Notes: generated by a model not told the origin, from the letters alone. Counted from the first letter of the stretch, positions 24,039 to 36,566 are shown. The stretch: 64,000 nt of DNA from Citrobacter youngae ATCC 29220 (GCF_000155975.1 NZ_GG730299.1:305-64304), one strand, 5' to 3'. Program-made: numbers and translations.

Positions 24039-24749
24039 ATGGAAGGATGGCAGCGCGCTTTTGTCCTGCACAGCCGCCCATGGAGCGAAACCAGTCTCGT
24101 GCTGGACGTCTTCACGGAAGAATCGGGCCGCGTGCGCCTTGTCGCCAAAGGCGCACGTTCCAAACGTTCAAATCTTAAAGGCGCCCTCCAGCCTTTTACA
24201 CCGTTATTGCTTCGCTTTGGTGGTCGTGGTGAGGTCAAAACCTTACGCAGCGCCGAAGCCGTTTCCTTGGCTCTCCCTCTTAGCGGTATTACGCTGTACA
24301 GCGGCTTGTACATCAACGAACTTATCTCTCGCGTACTTGAGTACGAAACCCGCTTTTCTGAACTCTTTTTCGACTATCTGAACTGTATTCAGGCGCTGGC
24401 AGGCGCGACAGGTTCGCCAGAGCCCGCGCTGCGTCGCTTTGAGCTGGCGCTGCTGGGGCATCTCGGCTACGGCGTCGACTTTCTGCACTGTGCCGGTAGC
24501 GGCGATGAAGTTGATGACACCATGACCTACCGCTACCGTGAAGAGAAAGGATTTATCGCAAGCGTTGTAATTGATAACAACACCTTTACCGGTCATCAGC
24601 TAAAAGCGCTGGCCAATCGTGAATTTCCCGATGTGGACACGCTGCGCGCCGCGAAACGCTTTACCCGTATGGCGTTAAAGCCGTATCTTGGTGGTAAGCC
24701 CCTAAAGAGCCGCGAATTATTCCGGCAGTTTATGCCAAAGCGAAAATAA
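24039..24749 (+). CDS. recO: DNA repair protein RecO
   Basis: RecFOR-pathway mediator that loads RecA on SSB-coated DNA and anneals strands. The 236-residue product has the N-terminal OB-fold ([19 protein letters not shown]...RLVAKGARS) and the helical C-terminal domain. It is about six residues shorter at the C-terminus than the E. coli protein, ending FRQFMPKRK. Two adjacent ATGs exist; the second gives the conserved start MEGWQ. The ribosome binding site must lie inside the ERIC right arm and looks weak (gacgacgag). Confidence 0.95.
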   Translation: MEGWQRAFVLHSRPWSETSLVLDVFTEESGRVRLVAKGARSKRSNLKGALQPFTPLLLRFGGRGEVKTLRSAEAVSLALPLSGITLYSGLYINELISRVLEYETRFSELFFDYLNCIQALAGATGSPEPALRRFELALLGHLGYGVDFLHCAGSGDEVDDTMTYRYREEKGFIASVVIDNNTFTGHQLKALANREFPDVDTLRAAKRFTRMALKPYLGGKPLKSRELFRQFMPKRK

Positions 24750-24764
24750 AATACGAGGATTGTC

Positions 24765-25495
24765 ATGGCTGAATTACTGTTAGGCGTCAATATTGACCAC
24801 ATTGCCACGTTACGTAATGCACGTGGCACCGCATACCCGGATCCGGTTCAGGCCGCGTTTATCGTTGAACAGGCGGGCGCAGACGGCATTACCGTGCATC
24901 TGCGTGAAGACCGTCGCCATATCACCGACCGCGACGTGCGTATTCTGCGCCAGACGCTGGATACGCGTATGAATCTGGAAATGGCGGTAACCGAAGAGAT
25001 GCTGGCGATTGCCGTTGAGACGAAGCCGCATTTTTGCTGCCTGGTGCCGGAAAAACGTCAGGAAGTGACCACCGAAGGTGGTCTGGACGTCGCCGGGCAA
25101 CGTGACAAGATGCGCGATGCCTGCAAACGTCTGGCGGACGCTGGCATTCTGGTTTCGCTGTTCATTGATGCCGATGAGGAGCAGATTAAAGCCGCTGCGG
25201 AAGTTGGCGCGCCGTTCATCGAAATTCACACCGGCTGTTACGCCGATGCGAAAACCGACGCGGAACAGGCCAGCGAATTGGCGCGTATCGCCAAAGCAGC
25301 GACCTTTGCCGCCAGCCTTGGCCTGAAGGTAAATGCGGGTCATGGCCTGACGTACCACAACGTAAAAGCCATCGCGCGGATCCCGGAAATGCACGAACTA
25401 AACATCGGTCATGCCATTATCGGACGTGCGGTGATGAGCGGTCTGAAAGACGCGGTCGTGGAAATGAAACGCCTGATGCTGGAAGCGCGTGGCTA

Positions 25496-25496
<1 letters not shown>
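24765..25496 (+). CDS. pdxJ: pyridoxine 5'-phosphate synthase PdxJ
   Basis: Closes the ring of vitamin B6 from 1-deoxyxylulose 5-phosphate and 3-amino-2-oxopropyl phosphate. The 243-residue TIM barrel shows [17 protein letters not shown] at the N-terminus, the catalytic Glu region [19 protein letters not shown], and the phosphate-binding ends [11 protein letters not shown] and [17 protein letters not shown] precedes the ATG. The stop overlaps the acpS start (TAATG). Confidence 0.97.
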
Positions 25497-26151
<655 letters not shown>

Positions 26152-26188
26152 TCACAAATCGGGCGGGCATTATACGCGCATTCTTTGC

Positions 26189-27037
26189 TCAGACCAGTTT
26201 TTTTACCAGCGCTTCGCTGTGACGAATACGTTCCGGAGCATGTTCCAGATCCTGCTGCACCAGCGCCATAAACAGTAAATCAGTCAGCATCATTTGCGCA
26301 TGGGTGGAGGAAATTGCGGCGCTGCGTGTGGCCTGCTCCTCGGCAATCGTATACAGGCAATGGCTTGCCCGCTGTTGCAGGGCGTTAGGCGTAAATCCGG
26401 TGATGGCAAGTATTTTAGCCCCGGTACGCAGCGTTTCATCCGCGGCCAGATTAAGCTCGCGGCGTTCACCGGTGTAGGAAATGGCCAGCAACAGATCGCC
26501 AGGCGAAAGCGCCTGCACGGTCGCCAGCAGGGCGTGCATATCCCGTTCGACTACCGCGTTAAAACCAATCTTCAACAGCTTCCAGGCAAAATTCTGCGCC
26601 ACCAGACCCGAAGCGCCAATACCGGTCAGGATAATACGTTGGGCAGAGCGCAGCATCGTGACGCTCTCCAACAGTTTTTCCTCACTGTTAATATCCAGCG
26701 TCGCATGCATGGCCGCCACGTTCTCCTGAATCAGCTTTTCGCCCACCAGACGCATAGGGTCATCACCCCGAATCTGGTTATGCACCGGAACAGAATGGGG
26801 GGTGGGATTGCTGGCCAGCGCTTCGCTAATCGCCAGTTTGAGTGCCGGAAATCCTTTAAAGCCCAATTTTTGTGCGAACTTCACCACGCTGGACTGGCTG
26901 ACGCCCGCTTCGAAGGCCAACTGCTGTGAGCTGAGATGACGCGCGGTGTCTGGCTGAGCAAGGAGATAATCCGCAAGTTTTTTATCGCTTTGGGCGAGAT
27001 CCGGGTAACGCTGACGAATGCGAATTAAACAGTTCAT
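26189..27037 (-). CDS. yfhH: RpiR/MurR-family transcriptional regulator YfhH
   Basis: Regulator with an N-terminal RpiR-type helix-turn-helix (residues 1 to about 77; ASQQ-like segment QLAFEAGVSQSSVVKFAQKLGF) and a C-terminal SIS sugar-phosphate-binding domain (about 125-260; ILTGIGASGLVAQNFAWKL). The ATG at 27037 is preceded by AGGAG at ideal spacing and gives 282 residues, as for E. coli YfhH. It is divergent from murQ-murP, so it is very likely the local MurR-like repressor sensing a MurNAc 6-phosphate type ligand. That role is inferred from family and position. Confidence 0.92.
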   Translation of the reverse strand: MNCLIRIRQRYPDLAQSDKKLADYLLAQPDTARHLSSQQLAFEAGVSQSSVVKFAQKLGFKGFPALKLAISEALASNPTPHSVPVHNQIRGDDPMRLVGEKLIQENVAAMHATLDINSEEKLLESVTMLRSAQRIILTGIGASGLVAQNFAWKLLKIGFNAVVERDMHALLATVQALSPGDLLLAISYTGERRELNLAADETLRTGAKILAITGFTPNALQQRASHCLYTIAEEQATRSAAISSTHAQMMLTDLLFMALVQQDLEHAPERIRHSEALVKKLV

Positions 27038-27080
27038 GCTGTCTCCTGGCGAAAACGTGATGGCGATTACAAAACAAAAT

Positions 27081-27104
27081 TTCACTCGCCTGAGTGAATA
27101 TAAT
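27081..27104 (+). promoter_or_regulatory. candidate YfhH operator and -10 box of murQ
   Basis: A perfect 7-base inverted repeat TTCACTC-gcct-GAGTGAA (27081-27098) is followed directly by TATAAT (27099-27104). The palindrome would lie between the -35 and -10 positions of a murQ-directed promoter. A bound regulator there would block polymerase. The binding protein is inferred. Confidence 0.65.
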
Positions 27105-27154
27105 ATTCCATTATGACAGATTATTATGAATTAAAAATTCCTAAGGACCAAAAA

Positions 27155-28048
27155 ATGAATCTCGGTGCATTAGTTTCAGAAACCCGTAATCCTCAGACCA
27201 TGGATCTTGATGCGCTTTCCACGCTTGAGTTGGTTCATCGTTTTAATCAGCAGGATACGCTGGTCGCGGAAGCAGTAAAAGCAACGCTTCCTGAAGTTGC
27301 GCTAGCGGTTGATGCGGCGGCTGACGCGCTTAAAGCGGGCGGACGCATTATTTACATGGGCGCGGGGACCAGTGGCCGTCTTGGGGTGCTGGATGCGTCG
27401 GAATGTCCGCCGACCTTCGGCGTACCGCACGGTCTGGTGGTTGGCCTGATAGCCGGAGGGCCGGGCGCGTTGCTGAAGGCGGTGGAAGGCGCGGAAGATA
27501 ACCCGCAGTTAGGCGCAGACGATCTGCGCACGCTCAACCTGACCGCACAGGATCTGGTGGTGGGTCTGGCGGCTTCCGGTCGTACGCCGTATGTGATTGG
27601 TGGGCTGAAATATGCCCGTACGGTGGGCTGTACGACGGTGGCGATTTCCTGCAATCCGGACTCTCCTGTCGCGCATGAAGCGGATATTGCCATCTCCCCG
27701 GTGGTGGGGCCGGAGGCGCTAACCGGGTCAACACGACTAAAATCCGGCACCGCGCAAAAACTGGTGCTCAATATGATCTCCACCGGTGCGATGGTGAAGT
27801 TTGGCAAGGTGTATCAAAACCTGATGGTGGATATGCAGGCAACCAACGTCAAACTGGTCGATCGGGCGTGCCGTATGGTGGTTGAAGCCACCGGCATTAC
27901 GCGTGAACAGGCGCAAGCGCTGTTAAAGCAGACTGATTTTGATGTTAAGCCCGCCATTTTGATGGCGCTTACCGGGATAGACGCCGCCGCCGCCCGAGAA
28001 AAGCTGGCTGCTCACCAGGGTTTTTTACGCGCGGCGTTAGAACGCTAA
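27155..28048 (+). CDS. murQ: N-acetylmuramic acid 6-phosphate etherase MurQ
   Basis: Cleaves the lactyl ether of MurNAc 6-phosphate, yielding GlcNAc 6-phosphate and D-lactate in peptidoglycan recycling. The 297-residue SIS-domain protein shows [24 protein letters not shown] (signature, broken here at 24 only for the region near residues 66-89), [13 protein letters not shown], and [20 protein letters not shown] eight bases before the ATG at 27155 decides the start against an upstream in-frame ATG. murP follows after nine bases. E. coli has murQ elsewhere; the copy at this site resembles the Salmonella arrangement. Confidence 0.93.
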   Translation: MNLGALVSETRNPQTMDLDALSTLELVHRFNQQDTLVAEAVKATLPEVALAVDAAADALKAGGRIIYMGAGTSGRLGVLDASECPPTFGVPHGLVVGLIAGGPGALLKAVEGAEDNPQLGADDLRTLNLTAQDLVVGLAASGRTPYVIGGLKYARTVGCTTVAISCNPDSPVAHEADIAISPVVGPEALTGSTRLKSGTAQKLVLNMISTGAMVKFGKVYQNLMVDMQATNVKLVDRACRMVVEATGITREQAQALLKQTDFDVKPAILMALTGIDAAAAREKLAAHQGFLRAALER

Positions 28049-28057
28049 GAGGTGGAT

Positions 28058-29422
28058 ATGGATAAGACGGCGGCGCTAGCCAGCGACATTCTGCTGGGGG
28101 TTGGCGGAGAGAAAAATATTTTGCGCCTGGAAAACTGTATGACCCGCGTCAGGGTGGAAGTCCAGGACGACGGTCAGCTCGATATACCCCGGCTCAAGCA
28201 GTTGCCCGGCGTGAGCGGCTACGTGAAGCAGGGCGTACAGCACCAGATCATCGTCGGTCCAGGTAAAGCCGCAAAGGTTGTCGATGCTATGCGCTCTCTG
28301 ATTGCCGATGGCGGCGAACGCGCAGATGTGAATGATATTGAACGCACAAAGTCAGAGGCCAAAGCAAAATACAAAGCACCGATGAGCGACGCGCTGCGCA
28401 AGCTGGCGAACGTCTTTATCCCTCTTATTCCGGCGTTTATCGCCTCCGGTTTGATTACCGGGATTATTAACATCCTCAAACGTCCGGATATCGTGGGGGA
28501 TTTTGCGACCCACTATCCGAATTTACTTGGGCTGATGGGCATATTTGGCAGCGCCGTGTTTGCCATTATGAACATTCTGGTTGGGGTGAATACCGCCAAA
28601 GTCTTTGGCGGTTCACTGGCGATGGGCGGCGTCATGGCGGGGATCCTCTCCAGCCCGCAGCTGGCGCAAATCACCCTGTTTGGCGAAGCGTTGCAGCCGG
28701 GGCGCGGCGGGGTGATCGCGGTGCTGCTCGTGGTGGCGCTGATGTGCTGGATCGAACGCAAATTCCGCGAACTGTTGCCGGAATCGCTGGAGCTGATCCT
28801 CAACCCGCTGTTGACCACCATCATTACCGGAGCCATTGCGATAGTGGCGCTGCAACCGCTGGGCGGCTGGATTTCTGAATCTATCGCTCATGGCGCTTCC
28901 TGGGCCATCGACCGCGGCGGTTTCCTGGTCGGCGCCGTACTGGCGGGAACCTTCCTGCCGCTGGTGCTTACCGGGCTTCATCAGGGGTTAGTGCCCATCC
29001 ATGTCGAGCTGGTGCAGGCGCACGGTTATAACGCGCTCTTCCCAATCCTTGCAATGGCGGGCGTGGGACAAATCGGTGCTGCGATTGCGGTGCTGATGAA
29101 AACCCGCAATGCACGACTAAAAAAAGTGATCAAAGGGGCGCTACCGGTTGGATTGCTGGGCATTGGCGAGCCGTTGATTTTTGGCGTTACGCTGCCGTTG
29201 GGGAAGCCGTTTATCGGTGCCTGTCTTGGCGGAGCGGTAGGCGGGGCGCTGATAAGCTACTGGAAAGTGGCGACGGTCATCACCTTTGGCATCTCCGGAT
29301 TACCGCTGGCATTAACGATTGTTGCCGGAAAAGTGATGTTCTATCTGTTAGGCTATTTGGTAGCAGTTATTGCCGGGTTTCTGTTTACCTGGCTATTGGG
29401 GTTCAACGATCCAGAGGAGTAA
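28058..29422 (+). CDS. murP: PTS EIIBC component, MurNAc-type (MurP-like)
   Basis: Sugar-phosphorylating permease of the glucose/sucrose PTS superfamily. The N-terminal EIIB domain (residues 1 to about 90) has the phosphorylated Cys in RLENCMTRVR (Cys27). A membrane EIIC domain follows (about 110-454), with LPLVLTGLHQGLVPIH and the substrate-loop segment GIGEPLIFGVTLPLGKPF. There is no EIIA domain, as in MurP, which borrows Crr. The ATG at 28058 follows AGAGGTGG. MurNAc as substrate is inferred from adjacent murQ. Confidence 0.88.
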   Translation: MDKTAALASDILLGVGGEKNILRLENCMTRVRVEVQDDGQLDIPRLKQLPGVSGYVKQGVQHQIIVGPGKAAKVVDAMRSLIADGGERADVNDIERTKSEAKAKYKAPMSDALRKLANVFIPLIPAFIASGLITGIINILKRPDIVGDFATHYPNLLGLMGIFGSAVFAIMNILVGVNTAKVFGGSLAMGGVMAGILSSPQLAQITLFGEALQPGRGGVIAVLLVVALMCWIERKFRELLPESLELILNPLLTTIITGAIAIVALQPLGGWISESIAHGASWAIDRGGFLVGAVLAGTFLPLVLTGLHQGLVPIHVELVQAHGYNALFPILAMAGVGQIGAAIAVLMKTRNARLKKVIKGALPVGLLGIGEPLIFGVTLPLGKPFIGACLGGAVGGALISYWKVATVITFGISGLPLALTIVAGKVMFYLLGYLVAVIAGFLFTWLLGFNDPEE

Positions 29423-29425
29423 AGT

Positions 29426-30061
29426 TTGACCAATCACCAGCGCCGCGTTGTCTTTTTTGATTTGGATGGCACGTTACATCAGCAGGATATGTTCGGTAGT
29501 TTTATACGTTATCTGCTGCGCCGTCAGCCGCTGAACGCGTTGCTTGTGCTGCCCTTGTTACCGGTCATTGCGCTGGCGTTGTTGATAAAAGGACGCGCGG
29601 CACGCTGGCCGATGAGTCTGTTGTTGTGGGGATGCACTTTTGGTCGCAGCGAGGCGCATCTGAAAGCGCACCAGGCCGATTTTGTGCGTTGGTTTCGCAA
29701 TAACGTGACGGCGTTTCCGCTCGTACAGCAGCGGCTTACCACCTATCTGTTAAGCTCTGACGCCGACATCTGGCTTATCACCGGCTCCCCGCAGTCGCTG
29801 GTGGAGCAGGTTTACTTTGATACCCCGTGGCTACCGCGCGTTAATCTTATCGCCAGCAAAATGGCGCGGGGATACGGTGGCTGGGTGCTGCCTCTGCGCT
29901 GTCTGGGGCATGAGAAAGTCACCCAACTGGAGCGTCAGATTGGCGCTCCGCTACAGCTTTATAGTGGTTATAGCGACAGTAAACAGGACAACCCGCTGCT
30001 CTCTTTTTGCCAGCATCGCTGGCGCGTCACGCCGCGTGGGGAACTGCAACAACTCGAATAG
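29426..30061 (+). CDS. pgpC: phosphatidylglycerophosphatase C PgpC (YfhB)
   Basis: One of three E. coli phosphatases converting phosphatidylglycerol phosphate to phosphatidylglycerol. The 211-residue HAD-family protein has FFDLDGTLH near the N-terminus, a hydrophobic membrane segment (about residues 35-55), LITGSP, and GYSDSKQDNPLL at the C-terminus. It starts with TTG, preceded by AGAGGAG from the end of murP, so it is read together with murQP here. Length equals E. coli YfhB. Confidence 0.93.
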   Translation: MTNHQRRVVFFDLDGTLHQQDMFGSFIRYLLRRQPLNALLVLPLLPVIALALLIKGRAARWPMSLLLWGCTFGRSEAHLKAHQADFVRWFRNNVTAFPLVQQRLTTYLLSSDADIWLITGSPQSLVEQVYFDTPWLPRVNLIASKMARGYGGWVLPLRCLGHEKVTQLERQIGAPLQLYSGYSDSKQDNPLLSFCQHRWRVTPRGELQQLE

Positions 30062-30100
30062 AGTAAACGATAGCGTCTGTGTATAATGCGCCCGCTTTGA

Positions 30101-30616
<516 letters not shown>

Positions 30617-30619
30617 ATG

Positions 30620-30655
30620 TCAGCCTGATGGCGTGGTGCTTATCAGGCCGACAGG
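30620..30655. repeat. single REP unit between tadA and mltF
   Basis: gcctgatggcgtggtgctta followed by tcaggccgac forms a single REP palindrome in the 40-base gap between convergent tadA and mltF. Confidence 0.75.
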
Positions 30656-30656
30656 A

Positions 30657-32207
30657 CTATTTTTCCTCTTTCTTCTGTGTTGAAAACAGCAGGGAAGGGG
30701 AATGCGTCAGGTAGTTTGACGACGTCTGCGACAGAAACGCAGAAAGTGGGAATTTCTCTTTGCCTAATAACTCCGCGGGCGACACTGCCGGGTAATCCTG
30801 CGCCAGCTGCTGCGTTTCCTGCGCCTGTTTTTCTTTCTCTTGCAGATATCCCACCAGGCTTATCTGGTACTTACGGATATTTTCCACATAGGCGTAGGCT
30901 TCATGGCCACGCGCATAGCCATAGGTCAGCTTGTTGTAATACGGCTTTTGACTGAGCAGCGGTAGACGCTGTTTAACATCGGACCAGCTATTCGGATTAC
31001 CTTTGGTTTTGACCGTCAGCGCCCGTGCATCCAGCATGTGCGCATAACCCATGTTGTAGGCTGCGAGCGCAAACCAGATGCGCTCGCCTTCGGGGACGGT
31101 ATCCGGCACTTTGCTCATCATATCCTGCAAATATCGCGCGCCGCCGCTGATACTCTGCTCAGCATCGGTACGGTCGGTCAGTCCGAGACTTTGGGCGGTA
31201 TTTTTGGTCAGCATCATCAGCCCGCGAACGCCGGTCGGGGAGGTCGCCTGCGCATCCCAATGTGACTCCTGATACGAGATTGCGGCGAGCAGTCGCCAGT
31301 CTATTTCCTGCGCATACTTCTCAAACAGCGGCTTGAGGTCCGGCAACACGCTGTCTACGGCGCGCAAAAAGGTGCGGGTATCAACATAGTCAAAATCATC
31401 GCCATGCCCGAGGTATTTTTCTTCCAGCCGCGCCAGGGACCCCTCTTCATTCATGGAATTAAAGAAATCCAACAGGGCGGCGGAGAGCGTGTCGTCATCG
31501 TCCAGACGGCTAAACCAGGTTACCGGCTGTTCGTCGGAAACGTCCAGCGCGACGGCCAGCTCAGGGTGTACGCGTTGGTACAGGCTGATGGCGACAGAGT
31601 CGGCAATGGTGTAATCCAGCTTACCGGCGATAACATCATCCAGCAGTTCAGTGGTGCCCTTTTTGTCATCCACTTTCCAGCTCAGATCGGGAAATTTTTT
31701 CTCTTTTAGCTGCTGGAGGTCGTTAACCACCACGTGCCCCGGGGCGATGGTCAGTTGGTTTTCGTTCACGGTGGCAAGCGTGCGTGGGCGATATTGACCG
31801 ACCCGATACACTAACTGTTGTGAAACCGAATAATAGGTCGGGCCGGGCTGGTAATTTTTTACCCGCTCGCTGTTATAGACCAGGCCTGCGGCTAACAGAT
31901 CGGCATTACCGTTATCCAGGTCGTCAAAAAGCTGACTGATGTTCTGGCGCACGGTGATTTTTAACTTCACGCCTAAGTAGTTGGCGAACGCCTGGGCCAG
32001 TTCATAATCCAGACCGAATTTTTTGCCGTTGAGGGTCGCATAAGTTAACGGCGAGTCGATGGTACTGACGCGCAGTTCTCCCCGCGACTGAATGGCGGCG
32101 ATACGATTGTCGGCTTTACCGAACCAGGGAATAGATGGCCAGAGGGCCGCTGCCAACAACAGCGCTAATATGCCGATGAACAGATAATTAATCTTTAATT
32201 TTTTCAA
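30657..32207 (-). CDS. mltF: membrane-bound lytic murein transglycosylase F MltF
   Basis: Outer-membrane-associated lytic transglycosylase cutting peptidoglycan to 1,6-anhydro products. The 516-residue product has an N-terminal hydrophobic export signal ([17 protein letters not shown]). A substrate-binding-protein-like regulatory domain follows (about 40-265), then the SLT catalytic domain, with the acid Glu in [18 protein letters not shown] near residue 314. It is divergent from purL. Its products could feed the MurQ pathway encoded nearby, a functional rather than operon link. Confidence 0.96.
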   Translation of the reverse strand: MKKLKINYLFIGILALLLAAALWPSIPWFGKADNRIAAIQSRGELRVSTIDSPLTYATLNGKKFGLDYELAQAFANYLGVKLKITVRQNISQLFDDLDNGNADLLAAGLVYNSERVKNYQPGPTYYSVSQQLVYRVGQYRPRTLATVNENQLTIAPGHVVVNDLQQLKEKKFPDLSWKVDDKKGTTELLDDVIAGKLDYTIADSVAISLYQRVHPELAVALDVSDEQPVTWFSRLDDDDTLSAALLDFFNSMNEEGSLARLEEKYLGHGDDFDYVDTRTFLRAVDSVLPDLKPLFEKYAQEIDWRLLAAISYQESHWDAQATSPTGVRGLMMLTKNTAQSLGLTDRTDAEQSISGGARYLQDMMSKVPDTVPEGERIWFALAAYNMGYAHMLDARALTVKTKGNPNSWSDVKQRLPLLSQKPYYNKLTYGYARGHEAYAYVENIRKYQISLVGYLQEKEKQAQETQQLAQDYPAVSPAELLGKEKFPLSAFLSQTSSNYLTHSPSLLFSTQKKEEK

Positions 32208-32372
32208 TTAGTTAATTCTCTGAACCGTACGTTGTCTCTGCCTGCTGTGATGTTGTTTAAGAAGTGAAGTCGTCATTAATGAGCGGCATTTTGCTTAAAC
32301 TTGCGTCAGTTGGCAACTTATTCAGAAAACAGACCGCATTTGATGGTAAGGCGAGATCGCGATTTTATTTCG

Positions 32373-32388
32373 ACGCAAACGGTTTCGT
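32373..32388 (+). promoter_or_regulatory. PurR box of purL
   Basis: ACGCAAACGGTTTCGT matches the PurR consensus ACGCAAACGTTTGCGT at 13 of 16 positions. TATAAT at 32406-32411 is the probable -10, so the box covers the -35 region. E. coli purL is likewise PurR-repressed. Confidence 0.88.
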
Positions 32389-32464
32389 CGGCGCGGTAGA
32401 TTCTTTATAATAGCGCCCGTTTCCCCCACTTGGGCACACCGAAAGCTTAGAAGACGAGAGACTT

Positions 32465-35400
32465 ATGATGGAAATTCTGCGTGGTTCACCTGCACTGTCT
32501 GCATTCCGTATTAACAAACTGCTGGCACGTTTCCAGGCTGCCAACCTCCAGGTCCACAATATTTACGCCGAGTACGTCCATTTTGCCGATCTGAACGCAC
32601 CGTTGAATGAGGATGAGCACGCGCAGCTTGCACGCCTGCTGAAATATGGCCCTGCTCTTCACAGCCACGCTCCTGAGGGTAAACTGCTGCTGGTGACCCC
32701 TCGTCCGGGCACCATCTCTCCGTGGTCTTCTAAAGCGACTGATATTGCCCACAACTGCGGCTTACAGCAGATTAGCCGCCTGGAACGTGGCGTTGCTTAC
32801 TATGTCGAAGCTTCTACGCTCACTGCGGAGCAGTGGCAGGAGGTTGCCGACGTACTGCACGACCGCATGATGGAAACGGTTTTCTCTGCGCTAAACGATG
32901 CCGAAAAACTGTTTGCGCATCACCAGCCTGCGCCGGTCGCCAGCGTTGACCTGCTGGGCGCGGGACGCCAGGCGCTGATCGACGCTAACATTCGTCTCGG
33001 TCTGGCGCTGGCAGACGATGAAATCGACTATCTGCAGGATGCGTTTACCAGGCTGGGGCGCAACCCGAACGACATCGAACTGTATATGTTTGCGCAGGCC
33101 AACTCTGAGCACTGCCGCCACAAGATTTTTAACGCCGACTGGGTTATCGATGGTAAACAGCAGCCGAAGTCGCTGTTTAAGATGATCAAAAATACCTTTG
33201 AAACCACGCCGGACCACGTGCTGTCTGCCTATAAAGACAACGCCGCGGTGATGGAAGGTTCTGAAGTGGGGCGCTACTTTGCCGACCACAAAACCGGTCG
33301 CTACGATTTCCATCAGGAGCCAGCCCACATCCTGATGAAGGTAGAAACTCACAACCACCCGACCGCCATCTCTCCGTGGCCGGGCGCGGCAACCGGGTCC
33401 GGTGGTGAAATTCGTGATGAAGGCGCTACCGGGCGCGGCGCGAAGCCGAAAGCCGGGCTGGTGGGCTTCTCCGTTTCCAACCTGCGTATTCCGGGCTTTG
33501 AACAGCCATGGGAAGAAGACTTTGGTAAGCCGGACCGTATCGTTACCGCGCTGGATATCATGACCGAAGGGCCATTAGGCGGCGCGGCGTTTAACAACGA
33601 ATTTGGTCGCCCGGCGCTGACCGGTTATTTCCGTACCTACGAAGAGAAGGTCAACAGCCACAACGGTGAAGAGCTGCGCGGCTACCACAAACCGATCATG
33701 CTGGCGGGCGGGATCGGCAACATCCGCGCCGATCACGTGCAGAAAGGCGAGATTGTCGTCGGCGCGAAGCTGATCGTTCTCGGCGGCCCGGCAATGAACA
33801 TCGGTCTTGGCGGCGGGGCGGCCTCTTCAATGGCCTCTGGTCAGTCTGATGCCGACCTCGACTTCGCTTCCGTACAGCGCGACAACCCGGAAATGGAACG
33901 CCGCTGCCAGGAAGTGATCGACCGCTGCTGGCAGATGGGTGATGCCAACCCGATCCTGTTTATCCACGACGTCGGCGCAGGCGGTCTGTCTAACGCCATG
34001 CCAGAGCTGGTAAGCGACGGCGGACGCGGCGGTAAATTCCAGCTGCGCGACATCCTGAGCGACGAGCCGGGCATGAGCCCGCTGGAAATCTGGTGTAACG
34101 AATCCCAGGAGCGCTACGTGCTGGCGGTGGCCGCTGACCAACTGCCGCTGTTTGACGAACTGTGTAAGCGCGAGCGCGCGCCGTATGCGGTGATTGGGGA
34201 AGCCACTGAAGAGCAGCACCTGACCCTTAGCGATAGCCACTTCGACAACCAGCCGATCGACATGCCGCTGGACGTGCTGCTGGGTAAAACGCCGAAAATG
34301 ACCCGCGACGTGCAGACGTTGAAAGCCAAAGGCGATGCCCTGAACCGTGGCGACATCTCGATTGCCGATGCGGTTAACCGCGTGCTGCACCTGCCGACCG
34401 TGGCGGAAAAAACCTTCCTTGTCACCATCGGCGACCGTACCGTTACCGGCATGGTCGCCCGTGACCAGATGGTTGGGCCGTGGCAGATCCCGGTAGCTAA
34501 CTGTGCGGTGACCACTGCCAGCCTGGATAGCTACTATGGCGAAGCGATGTCTATCGGCGAACGTGCGCCGGTGGCACTGCTGGATTTCTCTGCCTCTGCG
34601 CGTCTGGCGGTAGGCGAAGCGCTGACCAACATTGCGGCAACGCAGATTGGCGATATCAAACGCATTAAACTCTCCGCAAACTGGATGGCGGCGGCCGGTC
34701 ACCCTGGGGAAGACGCCGGGCTGTACGAAGCGGTGAAAGCCGTTGGGGAAGAGTTGTGTCCGGCGTTGGGCCTGACCATTCCGGTGGGCAAAGACTCCAT
34801 GTCGATGAAAACCCGCTGGCAGGAAGGCAACGAGCAGCGCGAAATGACGTCGCCGCTGTCGCTGGTGATCACCGCTTTTGCCCGCGTGGAAGATGTGCGT
34901 CACACCATCACTCCGCAGCTCTCAACCGAGGATAACGCTTTACTGCTGATTGACCTTGGCCGGGGCCAGAATGCACTGGGCGCAACCGCGCTGGCGCAGG
35001 TTTACCGTCAACTGGGCGATAAACCGGCCGACGTGCGTAACGTTGAGCAACTGAAAGGCTTCTATGATGCCATTCAGGCGCTGGTCGCGCAGCGTAAACT
35101 GCTGGCCTACCACGATCGCTCCGACGGTGGTCTGCTGGTGACGCTGGCGGAAATGGCCTTCACCGGGCACTGTGGCATTGAGGCTGATATCAGTACCCTG
35201 GGCGACGATCGTCTGGCGGCGCTGTTTAACGAAGAGCTGGGCGCGGTGATCCAGGTTCGCGCCGCTGACCGTGACGCGGTGGAAGCGGTTCTGGCGGCCA
35301 ATGGCCTGGCAGACTGTGTGCACTACCTCGGCCAGGCGGTCGCGGGCGACCGTTTCACCCTGACCGCTAACGGCCAGTCGGTGTTTAGCGAAAGCCGGAC

Positions 35401-36352
35401 TACGCTGCGTATGTGGTGGGCAGAGACCACCTGGCAGATGCAGCGTCTGCGCGACAACCCGGAGTGCGCCGATCAGGAACACGACGCTAAAACCAACGAT
35501 GCCGACCCAGGCCTCAACGTTAAACTGACGTTCGATATTAACGAAGATGTGGCTGCCCCGTATATCGCCACCGGCGCGCGTCCAAAAGTAGCCGTACTGC
35601 GCGAGCAGGGCGTGAACTCCCACGTTGAAATGGCGGCAGCCTTCCACCGTGCGGGCTTTGATGCCATTGATGTGCACATGAGCGATCTGCTGGGCGGACG
35701 CACCGGGCTGGGTAACTTCCAGGCGCTGGTAGCCTGTGGCGGCTTCTCTTACGGCGACGTATTAGGCGCAGGGGAGGGCTGGGCGAAGTCGATTCTGTTC
35801 AACAACCGCGTCCGCGATGAGTTCGAAACCTTCTTCCATCGCCCGCAAACGCTGGCGCTTGGGGTATGTAACGGTTGTCAGATGATGTCTAACCTGCGTG
35901 AACTGATCCCGGGAAGCGACCTGTGGCCGCGCTTTGTGCGTAACCACTCCGATCGTTTTGAGGCCCGCTTCAGCCTGGTTGAAGTGACGCAAAGCCCGTC
36001 TTTACTGCTCTCCGACATGGTTGGTTCGATGATGCCAATTGCCGTTTCTCACGGTGAAGGTCGCGTGGAGGTGCGTGATGATGCGCACCTGGCTCAGCTT
36101 GAGAGCAAAGGGCTGGTGGCGCTGCGCTACGTTGATAACTTCGGGAAGGTCACCGAAACCTACCCGGCGAACCCGAACGGTTCACCGAACGGTATTACCT
36201 CGGTCACCAACGAAAGCGGTCGCGTCACCATTATGATGCCGCACCCGGAACGCGTATTCCGTACCGTGAGCAACTCCTGGCACCCGGAAAACTGGGGCGA
36301 GGACAGCCCGTGGATGCGTATTTTCCGCAACGCGCGTAAACAGCTCGGTTAA
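32465..36352 (+). CDS. purL: phosphoribosylformylglycinamidine synthase PurL
   Basis: Fourth step of purine synthesis: ATP-dependent amidation of FGAR to FGAM using glutamine. The 1295-residue single-chain form has an N-terminal linker region, then the AIRS-like synthetase halves ([46 protein letters not shown]). The C-terminal glutaminase domain holds the nucleophile Cys in GVCNGCQMM and the His-Glu pair around PHPERVFR. Length equals the E. coli enzyme. Two ATGs are adjacent at the start; the first gives the family N-terminus [12 protein letters not shown]. Confidence 0.98.
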   Translation: MMEILRGSPALSAFRINKLLARFQAANLQVHNIYAEYVHFADLNAPLNEDEHAQLARLLKYGPALHSHAPEGKLLLVTPRPGTISPWSSKATDIAHNCGLQQISRLERGVAYYVEASTLTAEQWQEVADVLHDRMMETVFSALNDAEKLFAHHQPAPVASVDLLGAGRQALIDANIRLGLALADDEIDYLQDAFTRLGRNPNDIELYMFAQANSEHCRHKIFNADWVIDGKQQPKSLFKMIKNTFETTPDHVLSAYKDNAAVMEGSEVGRYFADHKTGRYDFHQEPAHILMKVETHNHPTAISPWPGAATGSGGEIRDEGATGRGAKPKAGLVGFSVSNLRIPGFEQPWEEDFGKPDRIVTALDIMTEGPLGGAAFNNEFGRPALTGYFRTYEEKVNSHNGEELRGYHKPIMLAGGIGNIRADHVQKGEIVVGAKLIVLGGPAMNIGLGGGAASSMASGQSDADLDFASVQRDNPEMERRCQEVIDRCWQMGDANPILFIHDVGAGGLSNAMPELVSDGGRGGKFQLRDILSDEPGMSPLEIWCNESQERYVLAVAADQLPLFDELCKRERAPYAVIGEATEEQHLTLSDSHFDNQPIDMPLDVLLGKTPKMTRDVQTLKAKGDALNRGDISIADAVNRVLHLPTVAEKTFLVTIGDRTVTGMVARDQMVGPWQIPVANCAVTTASLDSYYGEAMSIGERAPVALLDFSASARLAVGEALTNIAATQIGDIKRIKLSANWMAAAGHPGEDAGLYEAVKAVGEELCPALGLTIPVGKDSMSMKTRWQEGNEQREMTSPLSLVITAFARVEDVRHTITPQLSTEDNALLLIDLGRGQNALGATALAQVYRQLGDKPADVRNVEQLKGFYDAIQALVAQRKLLAYHDRSDGGLLVTLAEMAFTGHCGIEADISTLGDDRLAALFNEELGAVIQVRAADRDAVEAVLAANGLADCVHYLGQAVAGDRFTLTANGQSVFSESRTTLRMWWAETTWQMQRLRDNPECADQEHDAKTNDADPGLNVKLTFDINEDVAAPYIATGARPKVAVLREQGVNSHVEMAAAFHRAGFDAIDVHMSDLLGGRTGLGNFQALVACGGFSYGDVLGAGEGWAKSILFNNRVRDEFETFFHRPQTLALGVCNGCQMMSNLRELIPGSDLWPRFVRNHSDRFEARFSLVEVTQSPSLLLSDMVGSMMPIAVSHGEGRVEVRDDAHLAQLESKGLVALRYVDNFGKVTETYPANPNGSPNGITSVTNESGRVTIMMPHPERVFRTVSNSWHPENWGEDSPWMRIFRNARKQLG

Positions 36353-36369
36353 TTCGCTCAATAGTCATC

Positions 36370-36397
36370 AAGCCCCTCTTCGTGAGGGGCTTTTTTG
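36370..36397 (+). terminator. Rho-independent terminator after purL
   Basis: AGCCCCTC-ttc-GTGAGGGGCT-like stem followed by TTTTTT, starting 18 bases after the purL stop. Confidence 0.92.
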
Positions 36398-36408
36398 TCG
36401 GTCCAACT

Positions 36409-36543
36409 GCCTGATGGCGCTACGCTTATCAGGCCTACGGGCAAAGGCGGCTGTAGGCCGGATAAGGCGTTTACGCCGCCATCCAGGCCTACGGGGAAGT
36501 GTGGTTGTAGGCCGGATAAGGCGTTTACGCCGCCATCCGGCAA
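36409..36543. repeat. BIME of three REP units
   Basis: Three REP units in alternating orientation: one reading gcctgatggcgctacgctta, then two nearly identical copies of taggccggataaggcgttta, each followed by cgccgccatcc. The two copies with spacer form a direct repeat of about 70 bases. Confidence 0.9.
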
Positions 36544-36566
36544 TAAACTCAGCGCTAAAATTAAAG

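Noticed and set aside
33827-34903. Long open frame of about 358 codons antisense to purL
   Set aside because: It is a shadow of a GC-rich coding frame: composition is rich in His, Arg and Gln, there is no recognisable motif and no ribosome binding site.
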